NCBI GenBank assembly: GCA_002205965.3
Contig: NADL03000527.1
Coordinates: 186,001 to 250,000 of the forward strand
Source: Kappaphycus alvarezii
Taxonomy: Eukaryota; Rhodophyta; Florideophyceae; Gigartinales; Solieriaceae
Reading direction: 5' to 3'
Length of the DNA: 64,000 nt
In this document: one piece after another, positions 47,556 through 58,393 of the stretch
How the letters are laid out: every line of letters begins with the position of its first letter
Position numbering within the stretch: position 1 is the stretch's first letter
The notes under the pieces: model-generated
What the model was told of the DNA's origin: nothing
What the model saw: the letters and a program-made list of their open reading frames with translations, nothing else
Database searches by the model: none
Program-made: the position numbers and the translations under genes

Positions 47556-47862
47556 AAAGCCAACACCCCAAAACCCAAAGCATCACCACCCCCAAGCCAA
47601 CACCCCCAAACCCAAAGCCTCCCCACCCCCAAGCCAACACCCCAAAGCACCATTACCAAAACTACGCACTACCTCAACGTTGTCTTTTCCTGTCTTCTGT
47701 CCCCAAAGCAGTGGCGTCCCTTGTCTCCTTGGACTTACGGTGTGCATGCCGAAGTTCAAGGGGGCAATACCCATTATACTGCAGGTGTCCCTTGTCTCTT
47801 TGGACTTTCGGTGCTTAGCCCGAAGTTCAAGGAGGCAATACCCTCAGTGACTGCTATACTCT
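47556..47862 (+). repeat. Two short tandem duplications
   Basis: A CCAACACCCC.AAACCCAAAGC...CACCCCCAAG unit repeats about 2.5 times at 47556-47650. A unit of about 73 bp (GTCCCTTGTCTC.TTGGACTT...GTTCAAG.GGGCAATACCC) is duplicated at 47714-47862. Confidence 0.7.
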
Positions 47863-47886
47863 AAAAACCTTCCTGGAACTTCGAGG

Positions 47887-48542
47887 AATGGTTGGAGGGT
47901 TAAGGAAGCCACTACGTACCCCGGAGGATCACCAAAGGTATCAGGAACTCCGTCGGAGGGAAGAAAGGAAGGCCTCGTCAATAGATCTACCGAAGGGGAG
48001 AGCTCTGCCATCACAGCTTACCCAAGGCATCCCTTATTGACGACGAGGTCGAGGAGGGGTCCGAAGAATCCGAACAGGAGGTCTCCATCCGGGTCGGGTC
48101 TCCTTCCCAAGCTTCTAGTTACTCAAGACAACCCCCTCGCTCTGCACAGCCCTCGTCTCGTCCGTCTCACCGTACAACCGCCCTTGGGTCCTCGTCCGTG
48201 GCTACTTCCTCCCAGGCCCAGGCCCGCATTGACCTTGTCTGTACCACAGCTTTCAAAGTCGCAACAGATAGGGAGAGAAGGGAGAGGAACAAGAAAGGCA
48301 AAAAGCCCAAGTTTCACTGTCGCATCTGCGACATCGAGTTCGTCAGTTCCGGACAGAAAGCCGTCCACGAGGCTGGCGGGAGGCACCAAAGGGCAGAACA
48401 AAGTTTTAGGGAAAACAAGGATCCTCCGCGGTGTACTGATTGCGACATTACCTTCGCCCAGGAAATTGACCTAGAGACCCACCTGCGCAGCAACAAGCAC
48501 CGTAGGAGAGCTTCCTTTCTCGCCGAGAAGAGACGTAATTAG
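47887..48542 (+). CDS. Small protein with two U1/C2H2-type zinc fingers
   Basis: The finger frame runs open from about 47987 to the TAG at 48540 and contains two fingers: FHCRICDIEFVSSGQKAVHE and PRCTDCDITFAQEIDLETHL with following H-x5-H-like pairs (GGRHQR, SNKHRR). These are of the U1/matrin or JAZ type often found in RNA-binding or RNA-processing proteins. A basic segment (RERRERNKKGKKPK) precedes them, and before that an acidic run (DDEVEEGSEESEQE). A second frame from ATG 47887 (MVGGLRKPLRTPEDHQ) would join at about 48025 through a frameshift or small intron, giving about 218 residues. The start is uncertain; it could also be part of a retroelement. Confidence 0.55.
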
Positions 48543-48554
48543 AGTATCTTATTG

Positions 48555-48640
48555 AGCTAAAAAACCAAAAAAAAAAGAAAAAAAGAAGGGACAAAGAAAA
48601 AAAACAAAAGAGAGAAACAAAGAAAACAAAGAAAATTAGA
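48555..48640 (+). repeat. A-rich tract after the zinc-finger gene
   Basis: Almost pure A/G with many A runs. It may be a 3' UTR or the decayed tail of a retroposed copy. Confidence 0.6.
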
Positions 48641-48890
48641 AGCCCTCGAATAGAGGTGCGAAAAGAAAATAGAACCCCTTCCAGTGCCAAACAAAAAACA
48701 GAAAGCACTATTAAAATCCAACCTAATCTAATCTCGACATGCTGCTACCTTTGGTCACCCCCGCTGCGTACTCTGGAAACTCAATTGTACCAGGAATCTC
48801 CGTATGACGCCAAACATTGTCAATTCTACCCGCCAATTGGGGTCTACTCATACACATGCCACAATGCCCTCATTCGTCACGCCGTCAGTG

Positions 48891-48950
48891 CAAGCGACGA
48901 CTCGGATACGTCACGCCGTCAGTGCGTGCCGTATCCGAGTCGTCGGCTTG
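48891..48950. repeat. Inverted repeat (hairpin)
   Basis: CGACGACTCGGATACG (48895-48910) is exactly complementary to 48930-48945, with a 19-base loop holding a second GTCACGCCGTCAGTGC copy (the first is at 48876-48891). Extended with one gap, the stem is about 20 bp. Confidence 0.9.
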
Positions 48951-49336
48951 AAACCCCGTTTGGGACGCCCCCATGATTTCTGCTGCCGTGACAAACAACA
49001 TGCTCGCATTGCAGTACAGGTCGCGATGTCGCAATCCTTGTCACTCATGCATTCACTCGGCTAGTCGTCATCCGCTAACTGGCTACCAGCTCATGTAAAG
49101 GCAATCACCGCCTCGCAACCACGCTTCCACAACAGGGCCATCACACCCTTTTACCTACCAATTAGACGTTAGCCTCTAGTGAATTCACTCATCGTATTCA
49201 ATCACCGTACTCAAATCGTTCTCGATCTTCTTCACCCAAACTCTCCACGGAAGTACAAAAGGCATCTTCGTTTCGCTCCTCCTCCTATGTCTGCCCCCGA
49301 ACCTGCCGCGGGGGGCCTGCGCCACCGTCGCAGGAT
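48951..49336. other. Probable 5' region of E2
   Basis: No gene seen. The part next to 49337 is likely the 5' UTR of the RT-RLE element. Confidence 0.4.
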
Positions 49337-50334
49337 GTGATGCGCCAAGCAGCACACGCCTCCCTCAATTTGTTCATGGACCTCGTCCAACGTCTTTCGG
49401 CAGTTACCGATCTCGCGGCCCGCGACGCTCCTTCCACCCTCTTCGAACTGCAGCGCTCTGACTCAGCGCTATCCACGGCCTTTGGCTTCCTCCGAAGTAC
49501 CGCCGAGGCCGCCAACGTCGCCAAGTTCCTGGCCCAAATCGCCGACGTCTCTCCCCCCCCGCCATGCCGCCTGCCGCACCGGATCACGCTCCCTCGCCCT
49601 ATCTCGCCGCTGCTCTCCGCCAGCCAGCGCCGAAATCCCCGCCCATCCGTCTTCCGTTGCTAGGTCGCAACACACCCCCGCCCAATGTTGCTCCGCCGAC
49701 CCACCCGACGCTGCAGAGGAAAATAAACCGCATCTCCGTCCGGCTTGTCAACAACGGGCCAAAGGAGTTTGCCCTGGTCTCCACACCACGCGACCAGCGC
49801 CCACTCCGCAACGCCCTGTCCCTCCGTAAGGCCTTAACCGCTGGGGGCTTCCCTGGCTCCATCACCGTCGTCCCCACCGCCGATCCACACGCAACCTTCG
49901 TCTGCGCCGCCGCCGACTCCATCCAACATACGCAATCCACCTACGACGCTTTCCGTGGCCACTCAGAATCCTCCCTTCCCCCCATCACCGTTTCTCCCCC
50001 CTCCCCTATCATTTCTCATTGCCGTTCCATTGCAGCGGCCCAATCCCTCCTACCCACCCTCCAAGCCGAGGTCGCGCGCCTCTCCAACCCCGCCTGCGCC
50101 TGGAGATCCAAGCAATACCTCATAGAAGTGCTGCACTCCTCCATCACGGACATAACGGCCCGCTACCCTGAGCTCGCCCCACCCGCCAATCCCGCCAACC
50201 TCCCGCCGCCCAACCCGTCTCCTCCATCCCCTCCTCAAAATCCTGGTCCTGCCAAACGTCTACGTTCCTCTGGACCTGAACCAGACTCTAACATGGAGGA
50301 AGCCTCACCACCCGCGCCCTCTTCCTCGGAGTAA
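49337..50334 (+). pseudogene. E2 ORF1 (RT-RLE family B), one apparent frameshift
   Basis: Two frames, 49337-49580 and 49564-50334, join if the 8-C run at 49553-49560 had nine. The product matches E1 ORF1 along its length (RQAAHASLNLFMDLVQRLSA, then INRISVRLVNNGPKEFALV, LRKALTAGGFPGSITVVPTA) and ends Pro/Ser-rich. No known domain recognised. The stop TAA (50332-50334) overlaps the ORF2 ATG (50334) as TAATG, a configuration used for translational coupling in some non-LTR elements such as SART1. With one C restored the ORF would be about 333 residues. Confidence 0.82.
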
Positions 50335-51384
50335 TGGCTGCCCCAACCTCTGGACTTACCCATAGATGTCCGCCTCCCTCGATTGTCTTTCCACTCCCTG
50401 TCCCTACCCTTCCCTATCTTCCAAATTCCCTTCGCCTTCCTTTTCACTCCCTGGTGGCAAGTCTTTGCAGGCGATTCGTTGAAGCCCGCACTACACAGGC
50501 ACGCACTGACAACCTCTACAAAATCATGGCCCTTGCGAAACTGGTTCTACGCAAGAACGGCCGAGGTGAACCACGAAACCGGCATCGCCCGAGCCTAGTC
50601 GCCTCCCTCAAGCGAAGGATCAGACTAGCACAAGAGGGGCAGTGGTCCCACCTCCTTGACGAAGCCGCTGACGCCTTTGGCGCAGTCCTCCACCGCAAAG
50701 AAATTCCCATCCGATCCCAACAAGACCGCTGCAAGCGGGCATTGCTCAACGGTTCTCCACACAAAGCCGCCCAAGCCCTCACTGCTGCAGCCCCATCAGT
50801 CCCGCCCACCTTGGCAAATGCCGACAAGCTCCGGTCCCTCCATCCCGCTCCTTCCAATCCCGCAAACCGATCCGACAGAGGTACCCTGCCCCCGCCGTAC
50901 AAGTTCACCGAAGCCGAAGTCCGCCGCCAGCTGCGACGACTCCCGTACCACAGCAGTCCTGGCCCGGATGGACTTCGCCCCTCCATACTCAAGGCTCTTG
51001 TACACGCCCCTGGCGGGGCCGAGCCCTCGAACTCGGCCCTCAAGTGGCTCACTGCCTTCATCAACAGTCTGGTCGACGGGAATTGCCCCACTGAGACTAG
51101 TGAATATGTCGTAAGCGCTACCCTATTGGGCCTCCCGAAAGATGAAGCATGTCGCACCCTCCGCCCCATAGCCATTGGCCTTGCCATCCGTCGACTTGTA
51201 GGGCGCCTGGTAATGAAACGAATTCGAGGTGATCAAGAGATGGCCAACTACCTGCAGCCCCATCAACTCTGTGTAGGTGTCCCGTGTGCTACAGAAGCCA
51301 TCGTCCATGCCACTCGGGCACGCATACACGAACTGCAGAACAATTACACCGCCCACGTGCTCATTCAAGTTGATGCCCGAAACG
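50334..51384 (+). pseudogene. E2 ORF2, 5' half: RT up to motif A
   Basis: Open from ATG 50334 (MAAPTSGLTHRC). It carries SSPGPDGLRPSI, RTLRPIAIGLAIRRLVGR and HVLIQVDARN, where the second catalytic block (motif A) starts. The sequence leaves homology to E1 at 51384, in the middle of the Asn-Ala codons, and the coding text resumes in frame at 60864 as AFNSIERS. The break is the insertion of the 9.5-kb LTR element. The open frame running to 51497 beyond the junction is chance. Only this insertion disrupts the half; no internal frameshift is visible. Confidence 0.93.
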
Positions 51385-51630
51385 TGAAACAGGTGAATGA
51401 CCGTTGCAACCTCGGTACATGCTATCATACTGAATGCAATACGTTGGGACGCCCAGTGTCAGATTACTTTGAATATATGTGTCCTTTGAATATTTGAATG
51501 GCTGAAGGGTCGTGATTCGATAGGTCATTGCAGCATATAAGGCTTGAATGGATGAAGGAGATGGCATGAATAGAGGATTGGAGGTATCGGTTTTCAGATG
51601 GAGTAAAGACCATGTTCCTCTGTTGTTTCA
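51385..51630 (+). repeat. LTR 1 (5' outer)
   Basis: 246 bp, TG...CA. TATAAGG at 51536-51542 is a plausible promoter. Its left half matches LTR 4, while its right half (from about 51520) is identical to LTRs 2 and 3, so it is a recombinant. Confidence 0.85.
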
Positions 51631-51631
51631 C

Positions 51632-51643
51632 TGGTAGCATCGC
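51632..51643 (+). other. Primer-binding-site-like sequence
   Basis: TGGTAGCATCGC, one base after LTR 1. The same sequence follows LTR 2 (54743) and LTR 3 (57854) but not LTR 4. TGGTAGC is complementary to the GCTACCA 3' end of initiator tRNA-Met. Confidence 0.6.
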
Positions 51644-52170
51644 AACAAGTCTCGGCGAATGAGAGGTTGTCGGTAGGAGGAAAAGTCCAGGACCGGTCCA
51701 TGCTGCGTGGTATGGGACGCGTAGTATGTAAAAAAAGTTATGGTCTACCGAAACTGGAGTGCCAGTTTAGGTTGCCCATCAGCGTCTGTGATGGCGTTTG
51801 TATTGGGTCTTTTTCTCAGGCTGCTCGGTCGTGGAATAGACGAGGAGGCTGCGTTGAAAAGCCCAGCGTTGAGCGAAAGGCTCAAGTTTGCAAAGACGTG
51901 GGGGTTACGTTGAAAAGCACGGCTCCAGGCAAGAGGCTCGGAGAACGTGGAAGCTACGGTTAAACGCTGTGTGTTTTCTGTCGGGACAATACAGAGTCGC
52001 ATGAACCCAGCAAGTGATGAACTGCCGATTAGCAGTGGCTGGGCTGCTCAGAACAATGGCGGAGAACTTTAATTTGGCCGGATGCCATTTGAACTTGAAT
52101 TGGAATGAGCCTGTGACCGGCTTGGAATGGGTCTTCGATAGGCTCTAGAGAGCTTCTCCAGCACTTATTG

Positions 52171-54310
52171 ATGTCAACAAATCGAGTGCCCGTTGGAAGA
52201 GGCATACGTTGTGCACTACAAAAAAAAAAGAAAAAAAACCAAGGACTTGGTGCAAGATATTACAAGAAAGGTATCCACACGCCTTCCGATGTTACGATGA
52301 TAAGCCGCGAGGTCGGCCCTCACTGCCGAACTCACCAAAGCGTCACCATGTCCCGGGCGATGCCTACCGCCTTCCGTCATTCGTACAACGCTTTTGTTTG
52401 CCACTTTCGTCTGTTCACCACCATAAGTGCTCAGCCCGCGTGTTTATCAGCTTCTTCAGGCGCGCCTGTTGGTAAATCCTTTCGTTCAAATCTTCTCCGT
52501 ATTGACAAACGGCCCTTTTCGCGGTTTTGCTTGTTACCAATCAAGCGCGCGATTACGGTGTCTTGTACCGAACCACCCCGTGGGAAGCCGGATGCGCGAC
52601 AGAACGGGCGTCTACCATCTTTCGAAGGCGCCGGCGTCAGGGTTGCTCGTGAGTTTGTGAGAGACGAAGAGGTTTTAGACAGAGTGGAATGGGACCGGGA
52701 AAAAGACCTGGATTCGCTTGCGCAAGAGCTCGTAGAACTACATGAAGAACTTCAAGACGCTTTGGCCTCAAAAAGTGAAGTTAGCATAGCGCAAGGGGAA
52801 AACGTCCGCGTAGAACATCTTGGACATGGAGTTTACGTGCAGCATAACGTTATGGCCTTAGATCGCGACGGGCAAAAGGAATCACCACTTACTATTACCC
52901 GTGAGGAGAGCAGAAGTTGCGTAAGGCATGCATTAGACGCCTTGCAGAGTGAATTTGCTGTAGCTGTGACTGGTCAGCCAGGTATCGGAAAAACTCGAGG
53001 CTCTATGATGTATGCCATCCAGTGTCTTCTTTACCGCAAGAGTGCTGTGTTGTACGTTGGGTACAAGTCGGAGGAAATGCTGCTGTTTTTACCAAAAGAA
53101 GACGGTAAGTACCGGGTTTGGAGCGGAAACCCAGCAAAGTTTAGAGAATCAAGATTCATTAGGGAGGAACGTGTGGTAACTGTCATTGATCCTCCGGAGG
53201 AGGGACCCTACAGTTCAATGGGTAAGTGCCGAGTACTCAAATTTGTTTCGAACAATGCTGAAAACACTTCAGAAACTGGGAAAAGGACGGCATTCTGCTG
53301 GTAACGTCGATGCCTACGGAGGAAGAGGTCATCGCGATGACAAAAGTTTTGTGGGACGAAGAGAAGTCTGCACACCCATGGCAAATCGATACACTCAATA
53401 CGGTGGAGGAGCAAATGGCGGAAATTGAGAAACGAATTGAGCTCGTTGGAGCTATTCCTCGTCTTGTATTTGACTCGGGACTGTTTTTAGATGCAGTCTG
53501 TGAGCACGTACAAGGCGCTGCTGAGGCGGGAGAAAAAGTTTCTGATTTCGATCTGTACAAGGCCTTGCGTGGAAAGTACTCAACATTCCTCGCGAAGCAT
53601 CCTGCTACCGCTTCGTCAAGACTTTTACTTTTGAATCCAAAGACAGTGAACCACCACACATGGAAAGAACGAAGGATGCAGCGTCCCACATTCCAGCTGA
53701 CACCCATTGCGACTCTGGTTCTTCGTGACCGTCTGGAGAAAAGCATCATTGCATTGAGGACGGAAAACTTTGAGGACTTTGCTTTTGACTGGCTTTGTGA
53801 GACTGAGGGGAGAAAAGCAGAAGTTCAGTACGTTTCAGAGGGTAATCATGACACTGCGTACCAAAGAATCGCTTCAATGGACCGGAACGAGCTTCGTGTG
53901 TATCGCCCAGCTGCGGGCAACTTTCCGTTTATTGATTTTGCCACAGGTTGCAAAACTTGGTACAACGCAAGTCCATTGGGAAGGGCGTCAAAACAGTGAA
54001 AGTTGACGAAGACGGAGCGAGAAGATTCCTTGATAATCTGGAAAGGGTATTAGTGGCGAACAATTCTTCTGGTGACATCCAAAGCATTGTAAGGCACAGC
54101 AACCCTGTGCTTACCGTCCTAACCAATGGTAACACAGAGCCAACGTTACGCGACCCGACAGCCGCGTTAAACCTTTTGGGTGCGCGAGTGATTCTGAGGG
54201 TGGTGAACGTCTCTGAGATGTCTGCAATTGGAGAGCTGTTGGATCGCATTGATCGAACGCAGGTACTCCTTAGTGAATTGGAGAAACAGGTTGCAGGAGG
54301 CCTGCGTTGA
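52171..54310 (+). pseudogene. RHS/Crinkler-like P-loop NTPase, copy 1
   Basis: Starts at ATG 52171. The first 160 residues are basic and low in known motifs. After an acidic helix (DRVEWDREKDLDSLAQEL) comes a P-loop NTPase: Walker A GQPGIGKT (residues 268-275, nucleotides 52972-52995) and a Walker B-like RVVTVIDPPEE. The text that follows (LKFVSNNAE, TSMPTEEEVIAMTKVLW, RIELVGAIPRLVF) matches the order of conserved blocks in trypanosome retrotransposon-hot-spot proteins and in the NTPase of Crinkler effectors. The C terminus (FEDFAFDWLCETEGR, NFPFIDFATG.KTWYNAK) is the expected place for a nuclease-like domain. Single-base losses near 53263 and 53970 break the frame; otherwise about 713 residues. 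In other species such proteins act on DNA or chromatin; no role is proven here. Confidence 0.8.
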
Positions 54311-54482
54311 GCGCTCCCCGGTGGTGTAGTAACGAACAAGGATATGTTAACGACGTTTTGGATTTGTACTCGGTCTCGACAGGATGTGGGAATGTGATGC
54401 CCTCGAGTAGAAATGAGACTGTGCCTTTTTTTGGTGTGAGAATGAATTGACGCGGACGTCAATTGATGCGAGGTGCCTATGG

Positions 54483-54741
54483 TGAAACAGGTTTAGTGAC
54501 CATTGACCTCGTCTAATGCTAGCAGGTTGCAGCCACTGGGTTCGGACGCCCCACATCCAGATGATTGTGAATTTATCCGTTTCTAATGTCACTGTCGACA
54601 GTACTTGAACGGATGAAGGGGCGTGAGGTGATAGGTCATTGCAGCATATAAGGCTTGAATGGATGAAGGAGATGGCATGAATAGAGGATTGGAGGTATCG
54701 GTTTTCAGATGGAGTAAAGACCATGTTCCTCTGTTGTTTCA
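54483..54741 (+). repeat. LTR 2 (internal)
   Basis: 259 bp, same ends as LTR 1. Its first half is a diverged U3 variant, shared with LTR 3 but not with LTRs 1 and 4. Confidence 0.82.
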
Positions 54742-55281
54742 CTGGTAGCATCGCAACAAGTCTCGGCGAATGAGAGGTTGTCGGTAGGAGGAAAAGTCCA
54801 GGACCGGTCCATGCTGCGTGGTATGGGACGCGTAGTATGTAAAAAAAGTTATGGTCTACCGAAACTGGAGTGCCAGTTTAGGTTGCCCATCAGCGTCTGT
54901 GATGGCGTTTGTATTGGGTCTTTTTCTCAGGCTGCTCGGTCGTGGAATAGACGAGGAGGCTGCGTTGAAAAGCCCAGCGTTGAGCGAAAGGCTCAAGTTT
55001 GCAAAGACGTGGGGGTTACGTTGAAAAGCACGGCTCCAGGCAAGAGGCTCGGAGAACGTGGAAGCTACGGTTAAACGCTGTGTGTTTTCTGTCGGGACAA
55101 TACAGAGTCGCATGAACCCAGCAAGTGATGAACTGCCGATTAGCAGTGGCTGGGCTGCTCAGAACAATGGCGGAGAACTTTAATTTGGCCGGATGCCATT
55201 TGAACTTGAATTGGAATGAGCCTGTGACCGGCTTGGAATGGGTCTTCGATAGGCTCTAGAGAGCTTCTCCAGCACTTATTG

Positions 55282-57421
55282 ATGTCAACAAATCGAGTGC
55301 CCGTTGGAAGAGGCATACGTTGTGCACTACAAAAAAAAAGAAAAAAAAACCAAGGACTTGGTGCAAGATATTACAAGAAAGGTATCCACACGCCTTCCGA
55401 TGTTACGATGATAAGCCGCGAGGTCGGCCCTCACTGCCGAACTCACCAAAGCGTCACCATGTCCCGGGCGATGCCTACCGCCTTCCGTCATTCGTACAAC
55501 GCTTTTGTTTGCCACTTTCGTCTGTTCACCACCATAAGTGCTCAGCCCGCGTGTTTATCAGCTTCTTCAGGCGCGCCTGTTGGTAAATCCTTTCGTTCAA
55601 ATCTTCTCCGTATTGACAAACGGCCCTTTTCGCGGTTTTGCTTGTTACCAATCAAGCGCGCGATTACGGTGTCTTGTACCGAACCACCCCGTGGGAAGCC
55701 GGATGCGCGACAGAACGGGCGTCTACCATCTTTCGAAGGCGCCGGCGTCAGGGTTGCTCGTGAGTTTGTGAGAGACGAAGAGGTTTTAGACAGAGTGGAA
55801 TGGGACCGGGAAAAAGACCTGGATTCGCTTGCGCAAGAGCTCGTAGAACTACATGAAGAACTTCAAGACGCTTTGGCCTCAAAAAGTGAAGTTAGCATAG
55901 CGCAAGGGGAAAACGTCCGCGTAGAACATCTTGGACATGGAGTTTACGTGCAGCATAACGTTATGGCCTTAGATCGCGACGGGCAAAAGGAATCACCACT
56001 TACTATTACCCGTGAGGAGAGCAGAAGTTGCGTAAGGCATGCATTAGACGCCTTGCAGAGTGAATTTGCTGTAGCTGTGACTGGTCAGCCAGGTATCGGA
56101 AAAACTCGAGGCTCTATGATGTATGCCATCCAGTGTCTTCTTTACCGCAAGAGTGCTGTGTTGTACGTTGGGTACAAGTCGGAGGAAATGCTGCTGTTTT
56201 TACCAAAAGAAGACGGTAAGTACCGGGTTTGGAGCGGAAACCCAGCAAAGTTTAGAGAATCAAGATTCATTAGGGAGGAACGTGTGGTAACTGTCATTGA
56301 TCCTCCGGAGAGGGACCCTACAGTTCAATGGGTAAGTGCCGAGTACTCAAATTTGTTTCGAACAATGCTGAAAAGCATTTCAGAACTGGGAAAAGGACGG
56401 CATTCTGCTGGTAACGTCGATGCCTACGGAGGAAGAGGTCATCGCGATGACAAAAGTTTTGTGGGACGAAGAGAAGTCTGCACACCCATGGCAAATCGAT
56501 ACACTCAATACGGTGGAGGAGCAAATGGCGGAAATTGAGAAAAGAATTGAGCTCGTTGGAGCTATTCCTCGTCTTGTATTTGACTCGGGACTGTTTTTAG
56601 ATGCAGTCTGTGAGCACGTACAAGGCGCTGCTGAGGCGGGAGAAAAAGTTTCTGATTTCGATCTGTACAAGGCCTTGCGTGGAAAGTACTCAACATTCCT
56701 CGCGAAGCATCCTGCTTCCGCTTCGTCAAGACTTTTACTTTTGAATCCAAAGACAGTGAACCACCACACATGGAAAGAACGAAGGATGCAGCGTCCCACA
56801 TTCCAGCTGACACCCATTGCGACTCTGGTTCTTCGTGACCGTCTGGAGAAAAGCATCATTGCATTGAGGACGGAAAACTTTGAGGACTTTGCTTTTGACT
56901 GGCTTTGTGAGACTGAGGGGAGAAAAGCAGAAGTTCAGTACGTTTCAGAGGGTAATCATGACACTGCGTACCAAAGAATCGCTTCAATGGACCGGAACGA
57001 GCTTCGTGTGTATCGCCCAGCTGCGGGCAACTTTCCGTTTATTGATTTTGCCACAGGTTGCAAAACTTGGTACAACGCTAAGTCCATTGGGAAGGGCGTC
57101 AAAACAGTGAAAGTTGACGAAGACGGAGCGAGAAGATTCCTTGATAATCTGGAAAGGGTATTAGTGGCGAACAATTCTTCTGGTGACATCCAAAGCATTG
57201 TAAGGCACAGCAACCCTGTGCTTACCGTCCTAACCAATGGTAACACAGAGCCAACGTTACGCGACCCGACAGCCGCGTTAAACCTTTTGGGTGCGCGAGT
57301 GATTCTGAGGGTGGTGAACGTCTCTGAGATGTCTGCAATTGGAGAGCTGTTGGATCGCATTGATCGAACGCAGGTACTCCTTAGTGAATTGGAGAAACAG
57401 GTTGCAGGAGGCCTGCGTTGA
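55282..57421 (+). pseudogene. RHS/Crinkler-like P-loop NTPase, copy 2
   Basis: Nearly identical to copy 1 (unit spacing 3111 bp). It has its own two single-base losses: a G near 56308 (GGAGGAGGG in copy 1, GGAGAGGG here) and a G near 56381 in CAGGAACTGG. The site broken in copy 1 at 53970 is intact here (ACGCTAAGTCC), so the second half (56420-57421, 333 residues) is one continuous frame. Different breaks in otherwise identical copies imply either very recent decay or sequencing error. The Walker A and B blocks and the C-terminal region are as in copy 1. Confidence 0.8.
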
Positions 57422-57593
57422 GCGCTCCCCGGTGGTGTAGTAACGAACAAGGATATGTTAACGACGTTTTGGATTTGTACTCGGTCTCGACAGGATGTGG
57501 GAATGTGATGCCCTCGAGTAGAAATGAGACTGTGCCTTTTTTTGGTGTGAGAATGAATTGACGCGGACGTCAATTGATGCGAGGTGCCTATGG

Positions 57594-57852
57594 TGAAACA
57601 GGTTTAGTGACCATTGACCTCGTCTAATGCTAGCAGGTTGCAGCCACTGGGTTCGGACGCCCCACATCCAGATGATTGTGAATTTATCCGTTTCTAATGT
57701 CACTGTCGACAGTACTTGAACGGATGAAGGGGCGTGAGGTGATAGGTCATTGCAGCATATAAGGCTTGAATGGATGAAGGAGATGGCATGAATAGAGGAT
57801 TGGAGGTATCGGTTTTCAGATGGAGTAAAGACCATGTTCCTCTGTTGTTTCA
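57594..57852 (+). repeat. LTR 3 (internal)
   Basis: 259 bp, essentially identical to LTR 2. Confidence 0.82.
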
Positions 57853-58393
57853 CTGGTAGCATCGCAACAAGTCTCGGCGAATGAGAGGTTGTCGGTAGGA
57901 GGAAAAGTCCAGGACCGGTCCATGCTGCGTGGTATGGGACGCGTAGTATGTAAAAAAAAGTTATGGTCTACCGAAACTGGAGTGCCAGTTTAGGTTGCCC
58001 ATCAGCGTCTGTGATGGCGTTTGTATTGGGTCTTTTTCTCAGGCTGCTCGGTCGTGGAATAGACGAGGAGGCTGCGTTGAAAAGCCCAGCGTTGAGCGAA
58101 AGGCTCAAGTTTGCAAAGACGTGGGGGTTACGTTGAAAAGCACGGCTCCAGGCAAGAGGCTCGGAGAACGTGGAAGCTACGGTTAAACGCTGTGTGTTTT
58201 CTGTCGGGACAATACAGAGTCGCATGAACCCAGCAAGTGATGAACTGCCGATTAGCAGTGGCTGGGCTGCTCAGAACAATGGCGGAGAACTTTAATTTGG
58301 CCGGATGCCATTTGAACTTGAATTGGAATGAGCCTGTGACCGGCTTGGAATGGGTCTTCGATAGGCTCTAGAGAGCTTCTCCAGCACTTATTG

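Noticed and set aside
51430-51497. Extension of the E2 RT frame past 51384
   Set aside because: The text after VDARN is read from the LTR and has no similarity to E1; it is chance read-through into the insertion.
53106-53115. GGTAAGTAC as an intron donor in the NTPase gene
   Set aside because: The reading frame continues through it in all copies and the text beyond (KYRVW) is kept in both lineages, so it is coding.
51667-54977. A 98-residue frame (MSVGGKVQDRSM...) repeated after LTRs 1 and 2
   Set aside because: It lies in the untranslated leader, and in the third unit one extra A in the A run at ~57951 destroys its start. No motif; more likely leader sequence than a gene.
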